DNA of 64,000 bases from Bdellovibrio sp. CG22_combo_CG10-13_8_21_14_all_39_27 (lineage in GTDB: Bacteria > Bdellovibrionota > Bacteriovoracia > Bacteriovoracales > Bacteriovoracaceae). This document shows, one piece after another, positions 46,655 to 54,329 of the stretch. Numbering within the stretch: the first letter of the stretch is position 1; the number at the start of each line of letters is the position of its first letter. The translations under genes were made by a program, and so were the position numbers. The stretch spans positions 293,663 through 357,662 of the forward strand of contig PCTW01000084.1 in assembly GCA_002786715.1 (NCBI GenBank). The letters run 5' to 3'. The notes under the pieces were generated by a model. The model did not search any database. It saw nothing but the letters and a program-made list of their open reading frames with translations, and was not told the DNA's origin.

Positions 46655-47491
46655 ATGGGAATGAGAATAAATACAAACGTCACGTCGCTAGCCGCGCAAA
46701 GGACGTTAGGATTAAATACAAGAAATATGAACGACAACTTGAGAAAGATGTCGTCAGGTGAGAGGATCACCCGTGCCAGCGACGATGCAGCTGGATTGGC
46801 CATCAGTGAAAACTTGAAGGCGCAGATCAGAGGAAACGGACAGGCAAAGCGAAATGCAAACGATGCCATATCCCTGATCCAAACGGCAGAAGGTGGATTG
46901 AATGAGATTTCTAACATCATCATACGACTTAGAGAACTCGGCGTCCAAGCTGCTTCAGATACAGTGGGAGATACAGAACGTGGATTTACTGACATTGAAT
47001 TCCAACAACTCAAAGAAGAAGTCGATCGAATATCGAGGTCTGCAGAGTTCAACGGAATCTCATTGCTCGATGGATCTGGCGGACTGCTTGAATTCCAAGT
47101 GGGAATCAACAATGACCCCATACTGGATCGATTGCGCTATGACGGAACCAAAGCCAATGCGACTTTGGCTTCACTCGGCCTCTCTGCAGAAGCCGTGTCT
47201 TCTAAAGAGGCAGCTCAGCTTACTCTTAAGAAACTCGACGATGCGTTGGTACAAGTTAACGGTGTTCGAGCCGAGCTTGGTGCTACACAGAACAGGCTCT
47301 CTTCAACGGTCAACAATTTGGCGATCAGTGAAGAAAACCTTAGTGCCGCCAAGTCACGGATTAGAGATGTTGATATCGCTTCTGAGACAGCTGACCTTGC
47401 CCGAAACAACATACTTGTTCAGGCAGGTACTTCAGTCCTCTCGCAAGCAAACAACTTTCCGAACGTTGCATTGAAGTTACTCGGATCATAA
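46655..47491 (+). CDS. fliC: Flagellin (second of a tandem pair)
   Basis: A 278-residue flagellin with the same conserved ends as the first (INTNVTSLAAQRTLGLN, LRKMSSGERITRASDDAAG, and LSAAKSRIRDVDIASETADL at the C-terminus), and differences throughout the middle. It is preceded by an AGGAG site within a minicistron and followed by a strong terminator. No clear terminator separates it from the first flagellin, so the pair may be co-transcribed. Multiple flagellins are usual in Bdellovibrio-like bacteria. Confidence 0.95.
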   Translation: MGMRINTNVTSLAAQRTLGLNTRNMNDNLRKMSSGERITRASDDAAGLAISENLKAQIRGNGQAKRNANDAISLIQTAEGGLNEISNIIIRLRELGVQAASDTVGDTERGFTDIEFQQLKEEVDRISRSAEFNGISLLDGSGGLLEFQVGINNDPILDRLRYDGTKANATLASLGLSAEAVSSKEAAQLTLKKLDDALVQVNGVRAELGATQNRLSSTVNNLAISEENLSAAKSRIRDVDIASETADLARNNILVQAGTSVLSQANNFPNVALKLLGS

Positions 47492-47503
47492 ATTTAAGCC
47501 CTA

Positions 47504-47541
47504 AATGCCCTAAGCTTCGAATGAAGCTAGGGCATTTTTTC
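47504..47541 (+). terminator. Terminator after the second flagellin
   Basis: AATGCCCTAAGCTTC (47504-47518) pairs with GAAGCTAGGGCATT (47523-47536) with one bulge, then a run of T residues. The stem is long and strong. Confidence 0.92.
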
Positions 47542-47564
47542 TATTTTTCGTTTATAATCTTTTC

Positions 47565-48578
47565 ATGACAGACGAATTAAACAATCCTGAAGAAGAAAAG
47601 AAAAAGAAAAGCAAAAGAAAAACAATTCTCATTTTTGGTGTTTCATCGTTTGTTGGCTCTAATCTTGCTGAATATTTGAAAAAAGATTATCGTGTTGTTG
47701 GCACCTATAATAAAAATCCCGTGCAAATTCCTGGCGTACTGACTCTTCCTTGTGACGTTTTAAGTAAGGACGAAGTTCAGCTTATTCTTTTTGCTACCAA
47801 ACCCGACATCACTATTTATGCAGTCGGATTGTCCTCAATTTATGAATGCTCAAAACAAGAAGATCGCGCAGATGCTTTAAACAGCAGTGGTCTTTATAAT
47901 GTCGCTGAATATAGCCAACGTTATAAGAGCCAAATTTGTTATATTTCCTCGAGCTTTGTCTTTAGTGGTGAAAGTAAAAAATACATCGAAATGGATATTC
48001 CTGATCCCAATACGGTCTATGGGAAAAGCCAAGCTTCTGCAGAGTTTTATGTTCAAAAGACTTCTCTTAATTATCTTATATTTAGATGCTGTAGACTTTA
48101 TGGAAGAGGAATAAATCCATTAAGACCTAGTTTTTTTGAGATCATGCAGAAAAAGCTTAAAAGTGGTCAGAATATTTCTCTCGATAGCTATGTGAATCAA
48201 GGATTTTTGGATATCTATTTTTTAGCGATGATCATTAAAATGTGCATCGACAAGGGCGTAACCAATCGACTTTTCCAAATATCTTCTCAAGATACGATGA
48301 GCTATTTTGATTTTGGTAAAATCTATGGAGAAGCATTTCAAGAATCAGTGGATCTAATTGTTAAAGGAAAGTGGCCATTTCCTATTTTGGCCAACCAAGC
48401 AACTGCTCCAAGGTCTGAGTTTTTAAACTTTAAATTAGATCTATCTAATATTGAAAGCTATCTCAATATTAAATTGCCAACGATAGAAGAATCACTGCAA
48501 ATGACGATGAAAAGATTTAAAGGTAAAGTTGATACCAAAAGAAAAGCCAATAAGGGCGATGGTATTACTTTTATCTAG
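47565..48578 (+). CDS. NAD(P)-dependent sugar-nucleotide epimerase/reductase (RmlD-like, extended SDR)
   Basis: A 337-residue protein with a Lys-rich N-terminal extension, then the Rossmann motif IFGVSSFVGSNLAEYL and the catalytic YGKSQASAE (Tyr-x-x-x-Lys). It also has YISSSFVFSGESKKYIE, the typical dTDP-4-dehydrorhamnose reductase segment. It could modify sugars for surface glycans or flagellin glycosylation, given its position beside the flagellins; that link is only positional. Confidence 0.82.
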   Translation: MTDELNNPEEEKKKKSKRKTILIFGVSSFVGSNLAEYLKKDYRVVGTYNKNPVQIPGVLTLPCDVLSKDEVQLILFATKPDITIYAVGLSSIYECSKQEDRADALNSSGLYNVAEYSQRYKSQICYISSSFVFSGESKKYIEMDIPDPNTVYGKSQASAEFYVQKTSLNYLIFRCCRLYGRGINPLRPSFFEIMQKKLKSGQNISLDSYVNQGFLDIYFLAMIIKMCIDKGVTNRLFQISSQDTMSYFDFGKIYGEAFQESVDLIVKGKWPFPILANQATAPRSEFLNFKLDLSNIESYLNIKLPTIEESLQMTMKRFKGKVDTKRKANKGDGITFI

Positions 48579-49104
48579 AAGAGTTGCTTACGAATTCTGA
48601 GACATAATGTCTTACCATTGCATTGAGATCGATCTCTTCACCCATGAAATTCCAAGTGATCTTATTGAAAGGACCGATATGAGCCTTGATCTCGTGAACG
48701 CCTTGAGATTGAGAGTGATCTTCAATGTTAAGTCGAGGTGCTACGAATTCTTTGTTGGCAGTAAGAAATCCGATTGTCAGACAATCGATTGATTTACGAG
48801 AAACAATTAGTCTTAACGAGTTTCTAAAAAGCATGAAATCATTCACAGTATTTGAGATTTTGAAAATTCTAATTTGTGAACTTGATTGAGAGTTTCCTCT
48901 AAATTCATTGAATTTTGTGACGTAAACTTCGAACAAATCTCTTACTTGATTCATGAGTTGAATCGAAGCCTCATCTAAATATGAACGTGGGTTTAAGTGC
49001 TCAGAAAAGTTAATGACACCTGACTCTTCCATATTGAGCTCTTCTAAAGCGAGCTGCTCAATCCATTTGGTATTCGAAATTTGGTTTTGGTTTAAATTCA
49101 TCAT
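48571..49104 (-). CDS. Uncharacterised cytoplasmic protein
   Basis: About 177 residues from the ATG at 49104; in-frame starts at 49140 (TTG) and 49122 also exist, and no clear ribosome site decides. The protein is mixed alpha/beta with no signal peptide and no membrane helix. It has an acidic segment (LALEELNMEESGVINFSEHL) and a C-terminal part with MGEEIDLNAMVRHYV. No family is recognised. It lies just downstream of the 6S RNA gene on the same strand and overlaps the convergent epimerase by 8 bases. Confidence 0.55.
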   Translation of the reverse strand: MMNLNQNQISNTKWIEQLALEELNMEESGVINFSEHLNPRSYLDEASIQLMNQVRDLFEVYVTKFNEFRGNSQSSSQIRIFKISNTVNDFMLFRNSLRLIVSRKSIDCLTIGFLTANKEFVAPRLNIEDHSQSQGVHEIKAHIGPFNKITWNFMGEEIDLNAMVRHYVSEFVSNSSR

Positions 49105-49150
49105 AGTAAAACTATGAAGCATCGGGAGAGAGTGTGTCAATAAAAGGCTA

Positions 49151-49342
49151 AAAAAAGGGTCTGAGTCGGCGTCTTTAGGATTCGGCCCATCGTTAGACAG
49201 GTGGTAGCGATATTTAGTTACTTTAGGCTTCTCACTCGACTGAAAACCTTTCGGTCCTCGCCATGAGCTTGCACACCATAACCAGGGATCACTTCCTAAA
49301 TATGACTTGTAGGGCGAAACTTATTTGCCAACCACAAGACCC
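49151..49342 (-). ncRNA. ssrS: 6S RNA (SsrS), regulator of RNA polymerase
   Basis: About 190 nt, markedly more GC-rich than its surroundings. The RNA ends pair in a rod: GGGUCU near the 5' end with AGACCC near the 3' end, then GUUGGC with GCCGAC, then UUCGCCC with GGGCCGAA. An unpaired central bubble follows. The terminal arm closes with CUCA/UGAG, CGA/UCG and GGACC-GAAA-GGUU. The segment GAGAAGCCUAAAG matches the highly conserved GAGAAGCCUUAAA of E. coli 6S RNA on the 3' side of the bubble. A seven-T run follows. 6S RNA binds the RNA polymerase active site as a mimic of an open promoter. Ends are approximate. Confidence 0.82.
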
Positions 49343-49348
49343 CAAGCC

Positions 49349-49377
49349 AGTATACACGAATCAAAATCCCTTCCCAA
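49349..49377 (-). promoter_or_regulatory. Promoter of the 6S RNA
   Basis: On the minus strand, TTGGGA (49372-49377), a 17-base spacer and TATACT (49349-49354). The expected start, about 7 bases on, is at the GGGG that begins the rod structure. Confidence 0.7.
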
Positions 49378-49431
49378 GATGAATCTCTAAATGACTGTTT
49401 TTTCTAGCTTGACAATTGCTGGCTAAAAAGA

Positions 49432-49460
49432 TTGTGCAGATTGTCATAATGGTGTATAAT
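49432..49460 (+). promoter_or_regulatory. Candidate promoter of the flp pilin gene
   Basis: TTGTGC (49432-49437), a 17-base spacer and perfect TATAAT (49455-49460), divergent from the 6S RNA promoter. The untranslated leader to the flp ATG would be about 110 bases. Confidence 0.5.
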
Positions 49461-49577
49461 ATTAGTAAGGTATTGTATTTAGGACGTTTCGTAAATTTCT
49501 TCACTCTTAAAGTTAAAGGGAGTGAGAAAAGAGCCGAAGAGTCATTGGATGTTGAATACCGTGGAGAGAGGTTTTCT

Positions 49578-49760
49578 ATGAAAACGTTTTTAAAGTTCCT
49601 GAAGGACGAAGAAGGGCAAACGTCGACAGAATATATTCTGTTGGTTGCCGTGGTAGCGCTTATTGTTTTTAAATTCAAAGGCGTTGCTGAAGAGAAGCTT
49701 ACTAAAATCACCAATGGTGTGTTTGAGAAAGCTGAAGGCTTCGTTGACGGAATTCAGTAA
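49578..49760 (+). CDS. flp: Flp/Fap-type pilin of the Tad system
   Basis: The 60-residue major pilin precursor. A short basic leader (MKTFLKFLKDEEG) is followed by the class III cleavage motif G|QTSTEY (Glu at +5) and a hydrophobic helix IILLVAVVALIVFKFKG-like. The start at 49578 has GGAGAGAGG upstream. An upstream in-frame start (49416) would add a non-pilin N-terminus and is rejected. A terminator follows the gene. Confidence 0.9.
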   Translation: MKTFLKFLKDEEGQTSTEYILLVAVVALIVFKFKGVAEEKLTKITNGVFEKAEGFVDGIQ

Positions 49761-49792
49761 AGCTTAAAAGGCTTTCGAAATTTAAATTTTTA

Positions 49793-49831
49793 CAAGGGGA
49801 AGATGCAAATCTGCCCCTTGATCCTTTTTTT
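49793..49831 (+). terminator. Terminator between flp and the rest of the Tad locus
   Basis: CAAGGGG(A)AGAT, loop GCAA, ATCT(G)CCCCTTG, then a 7-T run. It would let the major pilin be expressed far above the assembly genes. Confidence 0.88.
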
Positions 49832-49851
49832 ATTTCAGTTAATCTAGATTC

Positions 49852-50073
49852 ATGAAACCCAATGCTAAAAACCAATCTGGTCAAGCGCTAATAGAGTACT
49901 TGTTGATCTTCGGATTCATGGCCTTAATGGCCATTTCAATGGTTAAGGCGCTTGGGAGAAGCATTGGTATTGGCTTTCAAGGAATGGCCTATGCTTTAAG
50001 CAAAGAATTAAGCACAGGTGTCTGTAGCTCGAAGTGCTTTAACCCTATATATGAAAATAATAAATTACAATGA
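49852..50073 (+). CDS. Class III prepilin-like (Flp-related) protein
   Basis: A 73-residue precursor: leader MKPNAKNQSG, cleavage motif G|QALIEYLLI and a hydrophobic helix, then a short C-terminal part with two Cys (CSSKC) that could form a disulfide. Probably a minor pilin. It overlaps the prepilin peptidase gene by 4 bases (ATGA). Confidence 0.75.
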   Translation: MKPNAKNQSGQALIEYLLIFGFMALMAISMVKALGRSIGIGFQGMAYALSKELSTGVCSSKCFNPIYENNKLQ

Positions 50074-50582
50074 TGCTGGTTTCAGTCTACATCTTCCTTC
50101 TTTTAGAAATCTTGGTCGTTTCCTACTTTGATATTAAAACAAGAAAAATTTCTAATAACTGGTCGATCTTTAACGTCGTCATTTTTATACTTCTACTCTT
50201 CTTTTTTTCTGATATCTATGATTTGAGTTGGGGTACTTTCTTCTATTCAATTTGTTTTTTCTTTGTCGGATTTTTACTTTTTACAATCAAGATAATGGGA
50301 GGAGGAGATGCTAAACTTTTAGCTTCCCTTTATTTGTTGATCCCTCCAAAGCTTCAAGAAGAATCTTTTATCGCACTGATTTACTCGACTCTTTTGATCG
50401 GAGGAGGTTTGCTATTGTATAAGCTTTGGATTCAGCGATCAGCCTTTAAACTTGCGTTTATTACTCAGGATTTCAGAAGAATAAAAGATCTATTAGGAAA
50501 GAAATTTCCATTTTCACCGGTAGTTTTGTTAGCATGGTTAGTATGGGGAATAAGCCACTATTTCAAACTCAATTTTCTTTGA
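50070..50582 (+). CDS. cpaA: Tad prepilin peptidase (CpaA/TadV)
   Basis: A 170-residue membrane peptidase of the short A24 type, without the tetracysteine methylase domain. The two catalytic Asp sites are in SYFDIKTRKISN (Asp near residue 20) and IMGGGDAKLLAS (Asp near residue 79). About six membrane helices. It should process the five prepilins of this locus. It is separate from pilD at 1683-2459. Confidence 0.9.
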   Translation: MMLVSVYIFLLLEILVVSYFDIKTRKISNNWSIFNVVIFILLLFFFSDIYDLSWGTFFYSICFFFVGFLLFTIKIMGGGDAKLLASLYLLIPPKLQEESFIALIYSTLLIGGGLLLYKLWIQRSAFKLAFITQDFRRIKDLLGKKFPFSPVVLLAWLVWGISHYFKLNFL

Positions 50583-50857
50583 ACAATAAAGGTCAGTCGA
50601 CTGTAGAGTATCTTTTGCTACTCGTGGTAGTAACGGCCCTTGCATTTAGCATTTACAACAGTGCGCGATTTAAAAACTTCCTAGGACCAGATTCCGAATT
50701 TTTTGCCATCGTAAAAAACAAAATAGAATTTTCTTATCGTCATGGTTACGACTCTCAACAAGATGAAACGGGCGACATTGCAGGTCACTATACTTTTGTT
50801 AAAAATGGGGGAGAGTCTCGATTTTTCACGACGACAAAGGAAAGCTATGGAGATTAA
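50534..50857 (+). CDS. Class III prepilin-like minor pilin
   Basis: A 107-residue precursor with the motif KG|QSTVEYLLLLVVVTALAF after a ~20-residue leader, then a polar C-terminal domain (about 45-107). It overlaps the peptidase gene by 49 bases, so the start is uncertain: ATG at 50534 or 50543. The next pilin gene overlaps its end by 11 bases. No closer family is recognised. Confidence 0.7.
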   Translation: MVSMGNKPLFQTQFSLNNKGQSTVEYLLLLVVVTALAFSIYNSARFKNFLGPDSEFFAIVKNKIEFSYRHGYDSQQDETGDIAGHYTFVKNGGESRFFTTTKESYGD

Positions 50858-51389
50858 CAAACTCAATTTTAGTGAAAGTGAAAATGGTCAATCGACGATT
50901 GAATTTTTAATTAGCTTTGTTTTTGTTTTAGGTTTTCTTTTTCTTTTTTTAAGACTCTCAATTGTCTATACCAATGGATATCTTATGCATTATGCAACCT
51001 TCAGTGCCTCTAGGGCTTATATGGTTGCAGATAATGGGGACAAAAATGCAGAGGGTTCTGATGGCTTGGCCTTTACAAAGGCGAAAGCAGTTTTTGACAA
51101 AATCGTCAACACAACACAGATCTTTGGACAGACGATTCAGTTAAAGGAAAATTCAATGGATTCTGAGAATATGAATTCTCTACTCGTTGGAGTCTTCGCT
51201 GATTTAAATGAATACTTTATGGTTCCAGGTGTAACCAATTCAAGAAAGGATCTCAATCTCAAATCAGAATCTTTTCTTGGGCGTGAGCCCACAAGAGGTG
51301 AATGCATTCAAAGCGTTTGTGAAGTTATAAAGGGGATAACCTCTGTTTCATGTTCAGCGATGGTAACCTTGGATGATAATGGCTGCTAG
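50847..51389 (+). CDS. TadE-like pseudopilin
   Basis: A 180-residue protein with the motif NG|QSTIEFLISFVFVLGF, one transmembrane helix and a periplasmic region (about 45-180). The C-terminal end has four Cys (CIQSVC, SCS, GC), likely disulfide-linked. The start at 50847 is supported by the pilin motif and by AAGGAAAG upstream; a longer in-frame start (50742) is not. It overlaps its neighbours at both ends. Confidence 0.75.
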   Translation: MEINKLNFSESENGQSTIEFLISFVFVLGFLFLFLRLSIVYTNGYLMHYATFSASRAYMVADNGDKNAEGSDGLAFTKAKAVFDKIVNTTQIFGQTIQLKENSMDSENMNSLLVGVFADLNEYFMVPGVTNSRKDLNLKSESFLGREPTRGECIQSVCEVIKGITSVSCSAMVTLDDNGC

Positions 51390-51879
51390 AAAAAAACAAA
51401 ATGAATTCAAAAATGAGAAGGGACAAGCTCTTTTTGAGCTGATTGTATTTCTACCCTTAATGATTTTTATGCTCACAATTATTTATACTGTGGGAAACTC
51501 AATCAACGCCTCTATTAATCAAGTGAAGGCGACTCGTCGTTATTTTTACTATCTGGCCAAAGGCAATTCACGTTTGCCTGATAAGCTCGATTTATCTGAA
51601 TATTTTCAAACAGGAATGGCAAGCGTCTCAATGTCTTCAGTTGCTTGGAGAGAATCAGAAGAAAACAAACTTTCCTATGCTGCTTGCTATAAGATTAATA
51701 CTCTTTTCGGTACTGATTCTGATGATGATTGTAAAAAGCCGCAGATAGAAGATCAAAAAACTCAATTTATTAGAATTTTCACTGCCTACGGAATTTGTGG
51801 CGAAGATTATATGCGCAACGACCAAATCGCAGCCTACGAGAGAAATGCCTTACAGCCAGTTAATTGCGGAGTAAAATAG
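51373..51879 (+). CDS. tadE: TadE-family pseudopilin
   Basis: A 168-residue protein with KG|QALFELIVFLPLMIFMLT, the standard TadE start, then a periplasmic domain with four Cys. A start at 51373 or at the second ATG (51379) is possible. It follows the previous pseudopilin with a 17-base overlap. Together the two resemble the TadE/TadF pair, although no separate TadG-sized protein is present. Confidence 0.78.
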   Translation: MIMAARKKQNEFKNEKGQALFELIVFLPLMIFMLTIIYTVGNSINASINQVKATRRYFYYLAKGNSRLPDKLDLSEYFQTGMASVSMSSVAWRESEENKLSYAACYKINTLFGTDSDDDCKKPQIEDQKTQFIRIFTAYGICGEDYMRNDQIAAYERNALQPVNCGVK

Positions 51880-51975
51880 TTTACCTTGCTAATAAGGACT
51901 TTCTTTCCTCTGCTCGTTTTCTATTATTTCCAAATGTTACAATTTTAATAGGTCATCAAAAGGTGAGGATTTTTC

Positions 51976-52809
51976 ATGAACACAAGGGCTTTTACACTTG
52001 CATTAATTATTGCAGCACTTGCGATGTTTATGGTCTATACATATGTGGAAGATCAAAAAAGTTCAATCATCAAAACCTACGGAACTCCTGTTTCAGTTGT
52101 CGTTGCCAAAAAAGATATACAAGAACTTGAACTCATTGATGAATCGAAGATTGCCATCATTACTGTTCCAAAAACTTTTGCTCAGCCAGGAAGTTTTAAC
52201 GAGATTAAAGACTTGGAAAATACTGTGGCTTCAGTTCCTATTATCAAAGGCGAACAGATTACAAAAACAAGAGTGACTTTTCCAGGAGCTAAAACAGGAC
52301 TCGCGCGACAGGTGTCAGTTGGGAAAAGAGCTTTTGCTCTACAGGTAACTGAGAAAGAAGCAGTTTCGCGATTGTTAAAACCTGGTGACCGCGTGGATAT
52401 TATTGCTGGTTTTGATATTTCTTCCGGGATTAAGTACATGCAGAAAACTAAAACTGTTCTTCAGGATGTTTTGGTACTTTCAACAGGTACAAGTATGACG
52501 AACTCAATTCCTATTTCGGGAGTTGAAACCCCAAAAGTTATTCGTGTTATGAATTTAAATACGTATCAGCCTTACAACACGATTACGCTAGAGCTTGATC
52601 CTTATCAAGTTCAAAAAATGGTCTATATTACAACTTTTACTGCTTATCCTTATTATCTTTCTTTGAGAAATAATAATGACAAGAAGATGATACCGATTAG
52701 ATCAACAGATGTTTACGACGTTTTAGGTGAAGAAGATCGTGCAGAAGCAAAACAATTTTTCTCCGAAAAATACAAGAACTCATCTCTTGGTGGCCGAGGA
52801 GGCAAGTAA
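51976..52809 (+). CDS. cpaB: Tad pilus assembly protein CpaB/RcpC
   Basis: A 277-residue protein with an N-terminal membrane helix (about residues 5-22), a SAF-like domain (about 35-100, VVAKKDIQELELIDESKIA) and the CpaB core (ARQVSVGKRAFALQVTEKEAVSRLLKPGDRVDIIAGFD). It probably lines the periplasmic path to the secretin and may bind peptidoglycan. It precedes the secretin, as in other Tad loci. Confidence 0.9.
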   Translation: MNTRAFTLALIIAALAMFMVYTYVEDQKSSIIKTYGTPVSVVVAKKDIQELELIDESKIAIITVPKTFAQPGSFNEIKDLENTVASVPIIKGEQITKTRVTFPGAKTGLARQVSVGKRAFALQVTEKEAVSRLLKPGDRVDIIAGFDISSGIKYMQKTKTVLQDVLVLSTGTSMTNSIPISGVETPKVIRVMNLNTYQPYNTITLELDPYQVQKMVYITTFTAYPYYLSLRNNNDKKMIPIRSTDVYDVLGEEDRAEAKQFFSEKYKNSSLGGRGGK

Positions 52810-52814
52810 CTCAA

Positions 52815-54329
52815 ATGTTTAAAGCAAGCTGCTTGATTTTATTTTTCATGATTCAAAATTTGTCTTGGGCCCAAGACACTGCTGATGACACTCAAAAACA
52901 AATTGAAGTCGTAGTTGGTTTAGATAAAATAGAAAAACTTGAATTTGCACCAAATACTCAAAATGGTGGAGTTCAAGTTGGTAATGATCAAATAGTTCAA
53001 CTCACTCTTATTCCTGCCAAGCGAGAAATTACTTTTAGAGGTTTAAAGGCCGGTAAAACATCGGTCATTCTTCGAGATAGTCTTGGGGACGTAAAGGCCA
53101 ATTTTTTAGTCAACGTAACAATGAATGATCAATCAAAGGTCATTAAGGAGCTTCGAGAGCTTCTAGGTGATGTCGAAGGATTGGAAATTGGACTCAAAGG
53201 AGAGTCCGTCTACGTTGGAGGCTATATTGTTGTGCCCTCTGATATTGGTAAAGTCAGCGTGGTGCTAGATAAGTATCCAGATGTGATGAGATTAATGGAG
53301 CTCTCTCCTCATACTCAGCGTTTGATCGCCACTAAAATGCAAGATGAAATTCAAAAGACTGGTCTAAGAGATGTCACAGTAAGAGTTGTGAATAATCTTT
53401 TTTGGCTAGAAGGCGTCGTGGATGCCGCAGGAAAACGAGATCGTGCCTACAATATTGCTGCTGCTTATATTCCAGATCGCATTGAGAGTTTGGCCAGAAG
53501 AACTCAGAGTGTTCAGAAGAATGAAAGAGATATCATTCAAAATTTCATTCAGGTGAATGAACAAGCAAAACCAACTCCTGTTCCTAAAATGGTTAAAATC
53601 ACAGCTCAGTTTGTCGAACTCAGTAAAGACTATAATAAAATTTTTGGCTTCAAATGGACTCCCTTTATTACTGAAGGTCAGGGAGCTATCTCCTTTGGTA
53701 AAACAGGTTCTGGAACAGTTTCAACCAACAGTGGAAATGGCGCTAGCCAAGCCGGAAGCTCATTCTCAGGAACGATTTCAAATCTTTTTCCAAAACTCTC
53801 TTCAGCGAAAGCTGCTGGCTATGCGAGAATTTTGCAGTCCGGGATTTTAATAATCAAAGAAGGTGTTGCAGGCAATATTAATAAAAAAGAAGAGAAGCCT
53901 TTTGCCATCGGTAGTAATGAGTTTACCAAATCAGAAAAGGCAACGGCTGGTTTTGATCTCACGGTAACGCCAACTGTTTTGCAAGAAGAGAAAGTGGATC
54001 TCAATGTAAGCTTGAGTGTTTCAACTGTGGTCGGTGATCCACCGACAACTCTTTCAAATATTGTGAAGACTCAACTTGTGGTTAAGTCAAAAGACTCTGC
54101 TGTCGTTGGCGGTATCGTGGTAAGTAAAAACTCAACCGATTACGATCGAAACCCACCAGGTGGGAAAGAAGAGTCAGACGGTGCATCTGCCTTATTCTCA
54201 TTTGTGAGGTCAAAATCTTATACCAACACAAGAAGTCAATTTGTGGTTTTTATAACTCCTGAAATTATTGACTCTGCCTCGAGTGGGGCCAATGAAATTA
54301 AGCGAAAGTTTAGACGGAGAGGTCGATAA
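52815..54329 (+). CDS. cpaC: Tad secretin CpaC/RcpA
   Basis: A 504-residue outer-membrane secretin. Signal peptide (about residues 1-19), N-terminal pilus-formation domain (about 25-105, with LTLIPAKREITFRGLKAGKTSVIL), a BON-like segment (about 110-235) and the secretin core from about 250, including VAGNINKKEEKPFAIG and VVGGIVVSKNS. It ends in a basic tail (KRKFRRRGR). The stop shares its A with the ATG of the fusion gene. It is distinct from PilQ. Confidence 0.92.
   Translation: MFKASCLILFFMIQNLSWAQDTADDTQKQIEVVVGLDKIEKLEFAPNTQNGGVQVGNDQIVQLTLIPAKREITFRGLKAGKTSVILRDSLGDVKANFLVNVTMNDQSKVIKELRELLGDVEGLEIGLKGESVYVGGYIVVPSDIGKVSVVLDKYPDVMRLMELSPHTQRLIATKMQDEIQKTGLRDVTVRVVNNLFWLEGVVDAAGKRDRAYNIAAAYIPDRIESLARRTQSVQKNERDIIQNFIQVNEQAKPTPVPKMVKITAQFVELSKDYNKIFGFKWTPFITEGQGAISFGKTGSGTVSTNSGNGASQAGSSFSGTISNLFPKLSSAKAAGYARILQSGILIIKEGVAGNINKKEEKPFAIGSNEFTKSEKATAGFDLTVTPTVLQEEKVDLNVSLSVSTVVGDPPTTLSNIVKTQLVVKSKDSAVVGGIVVSKNSTDYDRNPPGGKEESDGASALFSFVRSKSYTNTRSQFVVFITPEIIDSASSGANEIKRKFRRRGR

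Noticed and set aside
46618-47121. Long open frame antisense to the second flagellin
   Set aside because: Its product is a low-complexity Ser/Pro-rich shadow of the conserved flagellin sequence; no ribosome site or family.
46902-47474. 190-codon frame overlapping the second flagellin in another frame on the same strand
   Set aside because: The flagellin frame is conserved along its whole length; the alternative product is basic and non-globular.
49416-49577. Longer N-terminus of the flp gene
   Set aside because: The extension overlaps the candidate promoter and the pilin leader must be short; the ATG at 49578 has its own ribosome site.
49141-49577. c-di-GMP (GEMM) or other riboswitch before the Tad operon
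   Set aside because: The plus-strand sequence has no GEMM core; the structure in this gap is explained better by 6S RNA on the minus strand.
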